Notes: generated by a model from the letters alone, not told the origin. DNA of 64,000 nt from Gammaproteobacteria bacterium HGW-Gammaproteobacteria-13 (GCA_002840155.1 PGZH01000006.1:396600-460599); one strand, 5' to 3'. Positions 1-7,794 are shown, counted from the stretch's first letter. Translations and numbers: made by a program.

Positions 1-23
1 TACTAAGCAATGTTGGTGTTGCA

Positions 24-100
24 ACCTAACTAGTGGTTCAAGCCGTTCGCTTCGCTCACTCGGGACGGGCTAAAGCCCGCCCCTTAACCAAACGTTAGGC
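24..100 (+). repeat. attC recombination site of integron cassette array
   Basis: A 77-bp site runs from an RYYYAAC-type core (acctaac, 24-30) to a GTTRRRY core (gttaggc, 94-100). The interior holds the inverted arms of a Pseudomonas chromosomal-integron attC (gacgggctaaagcccgcccc, 64-83). The same interior recurs almost unchanged at 436-512. The site closes a cassette whose gene lies left of the window. Integron integrase would recombine the folded bottom strand here. Confidence 0.88.
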
Positions 101-106
101 CACAAC

Positions 107-328
107 ATGAGCCTTGATAATCTTCAACAGTATTCGGCGTCAACGAGGGAGCTCGTTCTTCCCTTGCCACAGGCTCTTGTAGCAATTGAACTAATTGAAC
201 AACTCAAAATTCCAGTATTTGGCTGGGAGGGCTGGTTACGTCTTCCAGATGGTCGCATTGGTCATTCAGCTTTGCAGGGTTCTACCCCGTTAGCACGGAC
301 ACTTTCGAGTAAGCTCACATCGAGCTAA
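107..328 (+). CDS. Small hypothetical integron-cassette protein
   Basis: A 73-residue cytoplasmic protein with no signal peptide or membrane segment. Its ATG lies six bases after the preceding attC, the usual placement for a cassette gene. A short motif, VFGWEGWLRLPDGRIGHS (residues 37-54), resembles conserved hypothetical proteins common in integron cassettes, but I know of no function for them. It is followed by about 100 bp of non-coding cassette sequence before the next attC. It may be an antitoxin-like or accessory small protein; nothing in the sequence decides this. Confidence 0.7.
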   Translation: MSLDNLQQYSASTRELVLPLPQALVAIELIEQLKIPVFGWEGWLRLPDGRIGHSALQGSTPLARTLSSKLTSS

Positions 329-435
329 AGGAGTGTTCATGTCCAAGCGCAAGTATTACACTTGTTGAAGCAGGGTCTCCTCATGCTTCAACTGAAATAG
401 GGGTTATATCCGGCCCACCTGACGTGCAAAATAGC

Positions 436-512
436 CCCTAACAACTGGTTCAAGCCGTTCGCTTCGCTCACTCGGGACCGGCTAAAGCCGGCCCCTTAAC
501 CATACGTTAGAC
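436..512 (+). repeat. attC recombination site
   Basis: A second 77-bp attC, from ccctaac (436-442) to gttagac (506-512). It is nearly identical to the first inside (gaccggctaaagccggcccc), with compensating changes in the two arms, so base pairing of the folded site is kept. This covariation supports a functional recombination substrate. It closes the cassette of the 73-residue protein. Confidence 0.88.
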
Positions 513-539
513 GCTGCACAGCCACCGCAGGGAGCCCTC

Positions 540-962
540 ATGTATTCGCATATATTTTTTGGTGTCACTGACTTTGAGCGTGCTTTAGTTTTCTATAACT
601 CTTTAATGTCTTGCTTGGGCTTAGAAACTCGTTTTTGTGATCGAAATAGGCCTTGGGCCGGCTGGCATAGCGCTGGCGGCACTCAACCCCTCTTCCTCAT
701 AGGAAAACCATACAATGAACAGCCGCATAGTTGTGGCAACGGCAGCATGGTGGCTTTTCAAGCAAGTAACCGTGCAATAGTTGATGCCGCTCATAGAACA
801 GCACTAATCAACGGTGGTATTTGCGAGGGCAAACCAGGCTTGCGCCCTGAGTACCATGAAAATTATTACGGCGCATACTTCAGAGATCCTGATGGCAACA
901 AAATCTGCATTGCTTGTCACACACCTGAAGGCGAAGTTAATGTCCTAGTAAGCAACGTCTAA
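540..962 (+). CDS. VOC (glyoxalase/bleomycin resistance) family protein
   Basis: A 140-residue protein of the vicinal oxygen chelate superfamily. It opens with the typical beta strand and helix (residues 3-25, HIFFGVTDFERALVFYNSLM) and ends with a GAYFRDPDGNKICIAC strand (about 112-127), the hallmark C-terminal metal-site region. The fold covers glyoxalases, dioxygenases and antibiotic-binding proteins; the substrate cannot be told. The ATG follows a gggag ribosome site. The TAA stop lies inside the left core of the next attC, so gene and recombination site overlap, as is common in compact cassettes. VOC proteins are frequent integron cargo. Confidence 0.85.
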   Translation: MYSHIFFGVTDFERALVFYNSLMSCLGLETRFCDRNRPWAGWHSAGGTQPLFLIGKPYNEQPHSCGNGSMVAFQASNRAIVDAAHRTALINGGICEGKPGLRPEYHENYYGAYFRDPDGNKICIACHTPEGEVNVLVSNV

Positions 963-1031
963 CAATGCGCTCAAAGCGCTCACTCCATTCGCTGGGATCG
1001 GCGAAGCCTGCCCCTTAACCAAACGTTAGCC
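957..1031 (+). repeat. attC recombination site, diverged
   Basis: The left core gtctaac (957-963) overlaps the VOC gene stop codon; the right core is gttagcc (1025-1031). The right half (gcctgccccttaaccaaacgttag) matches the other attCs, but the left half (ctcaaagcgctcactccattcgctgggatcgg) is diverged. It is probably still foldable. Confidence 0.75.
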
Positions 1032-1051
1032 TTGCTTGCCCCGCCCCGAGA

Positions 1052-1069
1052 GTGACACTATAGTATCAC
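1052..1069 (+). promoter_or_regulatory. Palindromic operator/promoter of the toxin-antitoxin cassette
   Basis: The 18-bp sequence gtgacactatagtatcac pairs at 8 of 9 positions about its centre, 25 bp before the antitoxin ATG. It contains tatagt, a good sigma-70 -10 hexamer. Antitoxins of the Phd/YefM family bind such palindromes to repress their own promoter; that role here is inferred. The cassette therefore carries its own promoter and need not depend on the integron Pc. Confidence 0.6.
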
Positions 1070-1093
1070 TACCGCCTAGACTAGGGTGCCACC

Positions 1094-1351
1094 ATGAAAG
1101 TTGAGCTCGTTACCAATCTCAAGCGCCAAGCCACGAAAATCCTCGCAGATCTGCATGTTTCAAAGGAGCCGGTACTGATCACCGAGCATGGCCAGCCATC
1201 TGCGTATCTCGTCGATGTACAGGATTACGAGTTTATGCAACGCCGACTGGCACTGCTTGAAGCGCTCTCGCGTGGAGAGCGCGCTGTACTTGAAGGGAGA
1301 ACGTACACCCAAAGTGAGGCCATGGAGAAAATGAGCAAATGGCTGAAGTAA
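1094..1351 (+). CDS. Phd/YefM family antitoxin
   Basis: An 85-residue type II antitoxin. The N-terminal DNA-binding half has the family pattern: LVTNLKRQATKILADL (residues 5-20), then a strand-turn-strand with ITEHGQPSAYLVDVQDYE (residues 29-46). The charged C-terminal tail (GRTYTQSEAMEKMSKWLK) would wrap the toxin. The stop overlaps the toxin start by 13 bp, giving translational coupling. The palindrome at 1052-1069 is the likely binding site for the antitoxin and its complex. Toxin-antitoxin cassettes are known to stabilise chromosomal integron arrays against cassette loss. Confidence 0.88.
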   Translation: MKVELVTNLKRQATKILADLHVSKEPVLITEHGQPSAYLVDVQDYEFMQRRLALLEALSRGERAVLEGRTYTQSEAMEKMSKWLK

Positions 1352-1641
1352 TCTGGACGGAGCCCGCCCTCCAAGAGCTGGAAGCCATCGCTGAGTACAT
1401 TGCCCTAGATAATCCCACAGCAGCAAATCAGTTAGTCAGCGCTGTTTTCGAAAAAACCAAACGTCTGGAAAACTTTCCCCAATCAGGCCGAACTCCGCCA
1501 GAACTTCCAAACTCCGTTTATAGCGAGCTAGTGGCACCACCCTGCCGGGTTCTTTATCGTGAAGACGGCAACCATGTTTTCATCCTCTTTGTTATGAGAG
1601 AAGAGCGGCAGCTTCGTGCTTATATGTTTGAGAATAGCTAA
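1339..1641 (+). CDS. RelE/ParE family toxin
   Basis: A 100-residue toxin of the RelE/ParE superfamily. It starts MAEVIWTEPALQELEAIAEYI (compare ParE: W-x-x-x-A-x-x-D/E-L-x-x-I), has the mid-chain region RLENFPQSGRTPPEL, and ends with strands CRVLYRED and VFILFVMREERQLR. The Y-R basic strand and the FPxxGR motif favour ParE-like over mRNase RelE, but targets (gyrase or ribosomal mRNA) cannot be told from sequence alone. It is co-transcribed with, and overlaps, the antitoxin. Its TAA stop merges with the start of a degraded attC. Confidence 0.87.
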   Translation: MAEVIWTEPALQELEAIAEYIALDNPTAANQLVSAVFEKTKRLENFPQSGRTPPELPNSVYSELVAPPCRVLYREDGNHVFILFVMREERQLRAYMFENS

Positions 1642-1692
1642 CCGCTTGTTTCGCTCACTGGGACGAGCTAATGCCCGCCCCTCAGCTTAATC
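1636..1692 (+). repeat. Degenerate attC remnant
   Basis: The sequence agctaaccgcttgtttcgctcactgggacgagctaatgcccgcccctcagcttaa keeps the left core, the ttcgctcactgggacgagcta arm and cgcccct, but the right arm and the GTTRRRY core are gone. It is probably no longer recombinogenic, which would freeze the toxin-antitoxin cassette to the next gene. Confidence 0.6.
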
Positions 1693-1714
1693 GCTATACC
1701 TGAAAAGAAACCCC

Positions 1715-2200
1715 ATGAAACTTATACTTCTTGGAAATGCCGGCTCAGGAAAGAGTACACTCTCAAAAAAACTTATTGCTAGAGAGCCGGCAGCACGCTT
1801 ATCACTTGATGAGGTTGCATTTCATAACGGCGCAGAGCGCCGCCCGCTCGAAGAAAGCATTGCTGATGTTGAAAAATTTATACAGTCACATAATCACTGG
1901 ATAATTGAAGGCTGTTATGCCGATATAATCGAGGCTATCGTACATGAATGCGATGAGCTCATATTTCTGAACCCAGGCATAGATACCTGTATTGCCCACT
2001 GTCGCTCAAGGCCTTGGGAACCTGAAAAATTCAACTCCCGCCAAGAGCAAGATGAAAATCTAGATAATCTGATCGACTGGGTTAAATCATATGAAAGTCG
2101 AGCAGATGAGTACGGCCTTAGTCGACACAGGCGTCTGTATGATTCATATAGTGGAAAGAAGCGTGAACTGAAAAACACCACGCAGTATGAAACGCTATAA
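1715..2200 (+). CDS. P-loop kinase-like (AAA family/shikimate kinase-like) cassette protein
   Basis: A 161-residue P-loop NTPase. Walker A is GNAGSGKST (residues 7-15), followed by a lid-type region. LSLDEVAFHNG (about 29-39) matches the 'D-x-x' substrate strand of topology-modulator/adenylate-kinase-like small kinases, and ELIFLNPG (about 81-88) is the Walker B-like strand. Family members are annotated as adenylate kinase, shikimate kinase or FlaR-like proteins; the substrate is unknown. GC is lower than in the chromosome to the right, consistent with cassette origin. A degenerate attC on each side suggests it is the oldest, terminal cassette. Confidence 0.8.
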   Translation: MKLILLGNAGSGKSTLSKKLIAREPAARLSLDEVAFHNGAERRPLEESIADVEKFIQSHNHWIIEGCYADIIEAIVHECDELIFLNPGIDTCIAHCRSRPWEPEKFNSRQEQDENLDNLIDWVKSYESRADEYGLSRHRRLYDSYSGKKRELKNTTQYETL

Positions 2201-2210
2201 AGAATATTTT

Positions 2211-2255
2211 GAACCGTTCGCCCCGCTCACTGCAACTGGCCAGGCCCCCTATCCC
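2211..2255 (+). repeat. Possible terminal attC fossil at the array end
   Basis: gaaccgttcgccccgctcactg resembles the left arm shared by the attCs (caagccgttcgcttcgctcactcgg). No right arm or core follows. This is the last recognisable trace of the array. From 2256 to the Crp/Fnr start at 2463 I see no gene. Confidence 0.4.
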
Positions 2256-2462
2256 CTGCAAGCGCTTCACTTTCAGCTATTGCGTAGTGCAACGGCCAAC
2301 TCCCGCCACGCCGAACTGCTAAGGTCACGCATGGGCTCGTCTCATGTGGGCTAGCAGAGCCCAAGCCTTTGTGGGCTGCTGCACTGAATCCACAGGGTCA
2401 ACACGTACGCTCAGGCCGCTTTGAGCGAGTAACCGCCACCGATTCAGTTGCAGAGCACCGAA

Positions 2463-3239
2463 ATGTCCGCCAAACCCCAGCCCGAACCCCAGCAGAATCA
2501 CCTGCTGGCAGCCTTGTCGCCCGAGGTGCAATCCCGGTTGTTTCCGCACCTGGAACTGGTGCCATTGCCGCTGCGCGCAGTGTTGTATGAATCCCGCCGG
2601 CCGATGCGTCACGTTTACTTCCCGACGGACTCCATCGTCTCGCTGCAGTACGTGATGGAGAACGGGGCGTCGACCGCCATCCTGGTGGTGGGTAATGAGG
2701 GGTTGCTCGGCATCAGCCTGCTGATGGGCGGGGAAAGCACGCCGAGCCGTTCGCTGGTGCAGAGCGCCGGCTACGCCTATCGGCTCCCCAGACAGCGGGT
2801 GAAAGAGGAGTTCAACCGGCATGGCCAGTTGTTGATGCTGATGCTGCGTTATACCCAGGCGCTGATTACGCAGGTCTCGCAGACGGCGGTCTGCAACCGG
2901 CATCACTCGATCGACCAGCAGCTCTGCCGCTGGTTGCTGCTCTCCATGGATCGCCTGTCGCACAACCACTTGACCATGACCCAGGAATTTATCGGCAATA
3001 TGCTCGGCGTTCGCCGCGAGGGCGTCACCCAGGCTGCGTTGAAGTTGCAGCAACTCGGCGTGATTTCATATTCACGCGGCTTGATCAAAGTGCTGGATCG
3101 GCCAAAACTGGAAGCGCTGACTTGCGAGTGCTACTCGGTGGTCAAAAAGGAAACAGACCTGCTGCTTGATTACATACCACAGCGCCAAATCATCACCGAT
3201 ACCGACGCCATTCCCACTGCAACGCTGCCCACGCTGTAG
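2463..3239 (+). CDS. Crp/Fnr family transcriptional regulator
   Basis: A 258-residue regulator with an N-terminal cyclic-nucleotide-binding-like beta roll (LFPHLELVPLPLRAVLYE to about residue 125) and a C-terminal winged helix-turn-helix (MTQEFIGNMLGVRREGVTQA, about residues 174-193). The N-terminal domain lacks an obvious cAMP phosphate-binding signature and has no Fnr-type cysteine cluster, so the effector is unknown. I chose the ATG at 2463; a TTG five codons upstream is also in frame. Relatives occur in many Pseudomonas as stand-alone regulators. It is the first chromosomal gene after the integron array. Confidence 0.85.
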   Translation: MSAKPQPEPQQNHLLAALSPEVQSRLFPHLELVPLPLRAVLYESRRPMRHVYFPTDSIVSLQYVMENGASTAILVVGNEGLLGISLLMGGESTPSRSLVQSAGYAYRLPRQRVKEEFNRHGQLLMLMLRYTQALITQVSQTAVCNRHHSIDQQLCRWLLLSMDRLSHNHLTMTQEFIGNMLGVRREGVTQAALKLQQLGVISYSRGLIKVLDRPKLEALTCECYSVVKKETDLLLDYIPQRQIITDTDAIPTATLPTL

Positions 3240-3315
3240 CACTGCGCTGATCACAGCCGCCTAGCGCCGGGGAAACTCAGCCTCTACCGCTTATTGGCAC
3301 GCCATACGACGACCT

Positions 3316-3720
3316 ATGAACCCAGAGATTCAGGCCAGATTTGATAGTTACCCTATAGCGGCTAAGCAGCAGCTTGAGCGGGTACGCGCGCTGATTCTGG
3401 CCATTGCCGCTGAGTACAAGCTGGGCGACGTCGAGGAAACGCTGAAGTGGGCCGAGGCCAGTTATTCGGTCAAGGGCGGTTCGCCGATTCGCATCGACTG
3501 GAAACGCAAACAGCCGGATGCGATCAAGGTGTTCTTCCACTGCCAGACGCGCCTGGTGGCCACCTTCAGGGAAATCTACCGCGATGCGTTCGTCTATGAG
3601 GGCAACAGAGCAGTGGTGATCCCTCTGGATACGGATATTGAGCAGGTGCCGCTCCGGCATTGCCTGCTGCTGGCGCTGCAGTATCAGAGCCTGAAACACT
3701 TGCCACTGCTGGGCGTATAG
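3316..3720 (+). CDS. DUF1801 domain-containing protein
   Basis: A 134-residue soluble protein matching the DUF1801 (YdhG-like) pattern. An N-terminal helical part (FDSYPIAAKQQLERVRALI) leads into ETLKWAEASYSV, then IRIDWKRKQPDAIKVFFHCQT, and a C-terminal helix. The fold resembles a small iron-chaperone-like (frataxin-like) domain in some members, but the function is unknown. It appears to be a single-gene unit between the Crp/Fnr regulator and the YcaO fusion. Confidence 0.8.
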   Translation: MNPEIQARFDSYPIAAKQQLERVRALILAIAAEYKLGDVEETLKWAEASYSVKGGSPIRIDWKRKQPDAIKVFFHCQTRLVATFREIYRDAFVYEGNRAVVIPLDTDIEQVPLRHCLLLALQYQSLKHLPLLGV

Positions 3721-3870
3721 GCTGAGGCCGGCATTTCAATGGCAGTGTTTCCGAAACGGCCGCAAGACGAACTACTCGCTCGTCAGTCCTAACCCGCGCC
3801 GCGCAAGACTTCCCGCTGAAAACCCGGATAATGGCCGCCATTCGTTTAGCCCGTATTCTGGTAATCCCGC

Positions 3871-6075
3871 ATGGAAATCAAGGTCAAGTTTCTCGACAAC
3901 CTCCGACTTGAAGCCAAGTTCGATGACTTCACGGTGGTGGCTGACCAGCCCATCCGCTACAAGGGCGATGGCTCGGCGCCGGGGCCGTTCGATTACTTTC
4001 TGGCTTCCTCGGCGCTGTGTGCGGCGTACTTTGTGAAGCTGTATTGCGACACGCGCAATATCCCCACTGACAACATCCGCCTGTCGCAGAACAACATCGT
4101 TGACCCGGAAAACCGCTACCAGCAGATCTTCAAGATTCAGGTCGAACTACCGGCGGACATCTCCGAGAAGGACCGCCTGGGCATTCTGCGCTCCATCGAC
4201 CGTTGCACGGTGAAGAAGGTGGTTCAACAAGGTCCCGAGTTCGTGATCGAGGAGGTGGAAAACCTCGATGCCGATGCCCAGGCGCTGCTGATACCTGCAC
4301 TGACGGCCGGCGAGGGCACGCGCATCCTCGGCAAGGACCTGCCGCTGGAAGAAACCATCGCCAATATGTCGGGCATCATGGCCAAGCTCGGCATGAAAAT
4401 TGAGATCGCCTCGTGGCGCAATATCGTGCCCAACGTGTGGTCGCTGCATATCCGCGATGCGCAGTCGCCGATGTGTTTCACCAACGGCAAGGGCGCAACC
4501 AAGGAAGGCGCGCTGGCCTCGGCGCTGGGCGAGTTTATCGAGCGGCTGAACTGCAACTTCTTCTACAACGATCAGTTCTGGGGTGAGGAGATCGCGGGTG
4601 CTGCGTTCGTGCATTACCCGGACGAGCGCTGGTTCAAACCGGGGCCCAGGGATGCGCTGCCGGCGGAGATTCTCGACGACTACTGCCTGGCGATTTACAA
4701 CCCGGACGACGAGCTGCGCGGCTCGCACCTGTACGACACCAACTCCGGCAACACCCTGCGCGGCATCTGCTCGCTACCCTTTGTGCGCCAGTCCGATGGC
4801 GAGGTGGTGTACTTCCCCTCCAACCTGATCGAGAACCTGTTCCTGAGCAACGGCATGAGCGCCGGCAACACCCTGGCCGAAGCGCAGGTGCAGTGCCTGT
4901 CGGAAATTTTCGAGCGCGCGGTCAAACGCGAAATCCTCGAAGGCGAGCTGTGCCTGCCGGATGTGCCGCAGGAGGTGCTGGCCAAGTACCCGGCCATTCT
5001 CGCGGGCATTCAGGGCCTGGAAGCTCAGGGTTTCCCGGTGCTGGTGAAGGATGCGTCCCTGGGCGGGGAATTCCCGGTGATGTGCGTCACCCTGATGAAC
5101 CCGCGCACCGGCGGCGTGTTCGCTTCGTTCGGCGCGCACCCAAGCTTCGAAGTGGCGCTGGAGCGCAGCCTCACCGAACTGCTGCAAGGCCGCAGTTTCG
5201 AGGGCCTGAATGACCTGCCGCCGCCGACCTTTGAAAGCCAGGCGCTGATGGAGCCGAACAACTTCGTCGAGCACTTTATCGACTCCAGCGGAGTGGTGTC
5301 GTGGCGCTTCTTCAGTGCCAAGGCCGATTACGAATTCGTCGAGTGGGACTTCTCCGGCCAGGGCGCAGACTCGAACGAGCAGGAGGCCGCAACGCTGTTC
5401 GGCACCCTCGAAGAGCTGGGTAAAGAAGCCTATATGGCGGTGTACGAGCACCTGGGCGCCACGGCCTGCCGCATCCTGGTGCCGGGCTATTCGGAGATTT
5501 ATCCGGTTGAGGACCTGATCTGGGATAACACCAACAAGGCGCTGCTGTTCCGCGCCGACATCCTCAATCTGCACAGCTTGAATGATCGCGGCCTGAAATC
5601 CCTGCTGCGCAATCTGGAAAACAGCGATGTCGACGATTACACCGACATCACCACACTGATCGGCGTCGAATTCGACGACAACACCGTGTGGGGCCAGCTG
5701 ACCATTCTTGAGCTGAAACTGCTGATCTATCTGGCGCTGAAAAAGTACGACGAGGCCAAGGAGCTGACCGAGGCCTTCCTGCAGTACAACGACAACACCG
5801 TCGAGCGCGGCCTGTTCTATCAGTCATTGAACGCGGCGTTGGAAGTGCAGTTGGACGATGAGCTGGAGATGAGCGACTTCGAGCCGAACTTCCGCCGCAT
5901 GTTTGGCAATGAGCGGATGGACGCGGTACTCGGCTCGCTGGATGGCAGCGTGCGCTTCCACGGCCTGACGCCGACCAATATGCAGCTGGAAGGGCTGGAC
6001 CGCCATCTGCGCTTGATCGAGAGCTACAAGAAGCTGCACGCGGCGCGGGCCAGAGTGGCCGCTGTATCGGGTTGA
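3871..6075 (+). CDS. ycaO: OsmC domain/YcaO domain fusion protein
   Basis: A 734-residue two-domain protein. Residues 1-140 are OsmC-like (GPFDYFLASSALCAAYFVKLYC, including a Cys). From about residue 165 the chain aligns closely by eye with E. coli YcaO: FTNGKGATKEGALASALGEF, GNTLAEAQVQCLSEIFERAV, ASFGAHPSFEVALERSLTELLQGR, HFIDSSGVVSW. The glutamates of ALGEFIERL and LSEIFERAV match the YcaO ATP/Mg-binding helices. The last ~150 residues are helical, TPR-like. YcaO enzymes activate amide carbonyls with ATP; E. coli YcaO has been linked to RimO methylthiolation of ribosomal protein S12. No precursor peptide or partner gene lies nearby, so a housekeeping rather than natural-product role is likely. 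The fused OsmC domain is absent from E. coli YcaO. Confidence 0.9.
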   Translation: MEIKVKFLDNLRLEAKFDDFTVVADQPIRYKGDGSAPGPFDYFLASSALCAAYFVKLYCDTRNIPTDNIRLSQNNIVDPENRYQQIFKIQVELPADISEKDRLGILRSIDRCTVKKVVQQGPEFVIEEVENLDADAQALLIPALTAGEGTRILGKDLPLEETIANMSGIMAKLGMKIEIASWRNIVPNVWSLHIRDAQSPMCFTNGKGATKEGALASALGEFIERLNCNFFYNDQFWGEEIAGAAFVHYPDERWFKPGPRDALPAEILDDYCLAIYNPDDELRGSHLYDTNSGNTLRGICSLPFVRQSDGEVVYFPSNLIENLFLSNGMSAGNTLAEAQVQCLSEIFERAVKREILEGELCLPDVPQEVLAKYPAILAGIQGLEAQGFPVLVKDASLGGEFPVMCVTLMNPRTGGVFASFGAHPSFEVALERSLTELLQGRSFEGLNDLPPPTFESQALMEPNNFVEHFIDSSGVVSWRFFSAKADYEFVEWDFSGQGADSNEQEAATLFGTLEELGKEAYMAVYEHLGATACRILVPGYSEIYPVEDLIWDNTNKALLFRADILNLHSLNDRGLKSLLRNLENSDVDDYTDITTLIGVEFDDNTVWGQLTILELKLLIYLALKKYDEAKELTEAFLQYNDNTVERGLFYQSLNAALEVQLDDELEMSDFEPNFRRMFGNERMDAVLGSLDGSVRFHGLTPTNMQLEGLDRHLRLIESYKKLHAARARVAAVSG

Positions 6076-6204
6076 GCGCAGGAGATACCCGCGAGTACGG
6101 CTGCAACACTGAACGGCTATATCGCTATGTTTAAGCAGCCTCCGGCTCACTGAACCACCTACGCTGAACGCCACGCACACCAACCACAACACACGAGGGA
6201 ACGT

Positions 6205-6591
6205 ATGAACTTTGTACTAGGCAACTTCAAATGGCTGATGCTGGTGTCCGGCGTGCTCACCGCCAGCATGTTCTACGGCCTGTTCGCGCCGCAGGCGGCG
6301 CTTGAGTCGATGTTTGGCGTGTCGTTTACCGGCCAGCTTGAATCCATCGTGATTCGCAGCTGGTCAGCGCTGGTTGGCCTGATGGGCGTGATCCTGATTT
6401 ATGGCGCGCTGAACGAACAACACCGCGCCTTCTGCGCCGCCATCGCGGCAACGAGCAAAGCGATTTTCGTCACCCTGGTGCTGATTTATGGCCAGGCGTT
6501 TCTGAGCAAGGCCGCTGCAGCGATCATCATGGATCTCCTGGTGATCAGCGCCACGCTGATCTTCCTGCTGGCGTTGCGCATCAAGCGCTAG
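6205..6591 (+). CDS. Small integral membrane protein, unknown function
   Basis: A 128-residue protein with four hydrophobic segments at about residues 10-30, 45-68, 75-98 and 103-125. It ends in a basic tail (RIKR). The ATG follows a cgaggga ribosome site. No catalytic motif is visible. It stands alone, about 130 bp after ycaO and convergent with the GGDEF gene. Confidence 0.75.
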   Translation: MNFVLGNFKWLMLVSGVLTASMFYGLFAPQAALESMFGVSFTGQLESIVIRSWSALVGLMGVILIYGALNEQHRAFCAAIAATSKAIFVTLVLIYGQAFLSKAAAAIIMDLLVISATLIFLLALRIKR

Positions 6592-6630
6592 AGCGCTTAG
6601 CGTCATGTAATCCTGAAATGTCTGAGCACT

Positions 6631-6704
6631 GTAGGGTGGATGACGCTGTTTTCATCCACCACGATTGTGCGGCTGGTGGATGGGTAAAGCGTCATCCACC
6701 CTAC
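6631..6704. repeat. Palindromic repeat, gtagggtggatgacgc type, copy 1
   Basis: Perfect 16-bp terminal inverted repeats, gtagggtggatgacgc (6631-6646) and gcgtcatccaccctac (6689-6704), with a second inner pair catccacc/ggtggatg. The same element occurs at 26812-26879. It sits between convergent genes and could act as a bidirectional terminator. Confidence 0.85.
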
Positions 6705-6712
6705 GCTCTGGC

Positions 6713-7651
6713 TTATGGCGCTGCGGCCAGCACCGCGCAGTTGCGGCCCTGGTGTTTGGCTTTGTAGAGCAGGCGGTCCACGGTTTCGAGAAAGGCCTGG
6801 GGCTGATCGAGCGGGCCGGGGGTCAGGGTGCCGACGCCGAGGCTTAAGGTCAACAGTGGGCTGACCTGAGAGTGGGCGTGCTGGATGTTCTGCTCGCGAA
6901 TCAGCTGGCGGCAGCGCTCGGCGACCTGGGCGGCGGCCTGGGCATCGGTTTCCGGCAGCAGCAGAACAAACTCTTCACCGCCATAGCGGGCCATCAGGTC
7001 ACGCGGACGCACGGCAGCGCCACTCAAGGCCTGACCAACGCTTTTCAGGCAATCGTCGCCCTGGATATGGCCGTAGTGGTCGTTGTATTCCTTGAAATAG
7101 TCGATATCCAGCAGGATCAGTGACAGTGGCTGGCCGGTGCGCTGAGCGTTGCTCCATTCCACCTGCAGGCGGCTGTCGAACATGCGCCGGTTGGCCACGC
7201 CAGTAAGGCCGTCGAGGTAGGACAGCTCTTCGAGCTGTTGCTGCAATTGCAGCAGCTGCTGCTCGGTCTGCTTGCGCTGGCTGATATCAAACATAAAGCC
7301 GATCAGCGACTCGACTTCGCCGGCCTCATTGCGCAGTACGTGCACCACATCGCGAATCCACACGTAGTCGCCATCGCGGGTCAGGGCGCGGTAGTCGGCT
7401 TCATGGTCGGTGCCGGCTTGGGACTGCGACACGCAGAAAGCCACCACGCTGTCGCGGTCTTCGGGGTGCATGCGCTCGGCCCAGTCGTTGGCGCTGACCC
7501 AGCTGGCCTGCGGCCAACCGAGCAGGGTTTCGATCTGCGGGCCGATATAGGCAAAGGTCATGCTGGCCCAGTCGATCTTCCAGGGAATGGCCTTGGTCGA
7601 CTCCAGCAGGGTCTTGTACACCGCGCTATCGGTAATCATCGAGTTAGGCAT
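6713..7651 (-). CDS. PAS-GGDEF diguanylate cyclase
   Basis: A 312-residue protein (start chosen at MPNSMITDSA; in-frame codons further upstream run into the spu terminator). A PAS/PAC domain covers about residues 15-130 (WASMTFAYIGPQIETLLGW; PAC YVWIRDVVHVL), then a short coiled coil (TEQQLLQLQQQLEELS), then a GGDEF domain. The active site is YGGEEF, with Mg-binding LDIDYFKEYND, and an RxxD I-site (RPRD) five residues before GGEEF, so product inhibition is expected. It makes cyclic di-GMP in response to whatever the PAS domain senses. No membrane segment is seen, so it is probably cytosolic. Confidence 0.9.
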   Translation of the reverse strand: MPNSMITDSAVYKTLLESTKAIPWKIDWASMTFAYIGPQIETLLGWPQASWVSANDWAERMHPEDRDSVVAFCVSQSQAGTDHEADYRALTRDGDYVWIRDVVHVLRNEAGEVESLIGFMFDISQRKQTEQQLLQLQQQLEELSYLDGLTGVANRRMFDSRLQVEWSNAQRTGQPLSLILLDIDYFKEYNDHYGHIQGDDCLKSVGQALSGAAVRPRDLMARYGGEEFVLLLPETDAQAAAQVAERCRQLIREQNIQHAHSQVSPLLTLSLGVGTLTPGPLDQPQAFLETVDRLLYKAKHQGRNCAVLAAAP

Positions 7652-7748
7652 GGCGAGCAATCCGGGCGAGGTATAGCGCAGGTTGTAACCAAGATCGGCA
7701 ACCGACGCAACCGCAGGGCGGATGACTGGCCAGTACTGCCGCAAAATG

Positions 7749-7776
7749 CACAAGGGCCGCTAATGCGGCCCTTGTG
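7749..7776 (-). terminator. Rho-independent terminator of the spu operon
   Basis: A perfect 12-bp stem, cacaagggccgc/gcggcccttgtg, with a 4-nt loop. On the minus strand it lies 18 bp after the spuH stop and is followed by cattttgc, a short T-run. It separates the spu operon from the GGDEF gene. Confidence 0.85.
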
Positions 7777-7794
7777 GGTTACTCCGGGGTGCGA

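Noticed and set aside
339-368. Nine-codon ORF after an aaggag site in the first cassette
   Set aside because: Too short to support; may be a truncated second gene or chance.
24-1031. Repeated attC blocks considered as CRISPR repeats
   Set aside because: They are 75-77 bp, separated by genes, and have RYYYAAC/GTTRRRY ends; not 24-40 bp repeats with uniform spacers.
2325-3053. Long open frame on the minus strand opposite the Crp/Fnr gene
   Set aside because: Composition Q/H/R-rich and lacks family features; it is a shadow of the real plus-strand gene.
3294-3310. ttggcacgccatacgac as a sigma-54 promoter before the DUF1801 gene
   Set aside because: The -24 half matches but the -12 region lacks the required GC.
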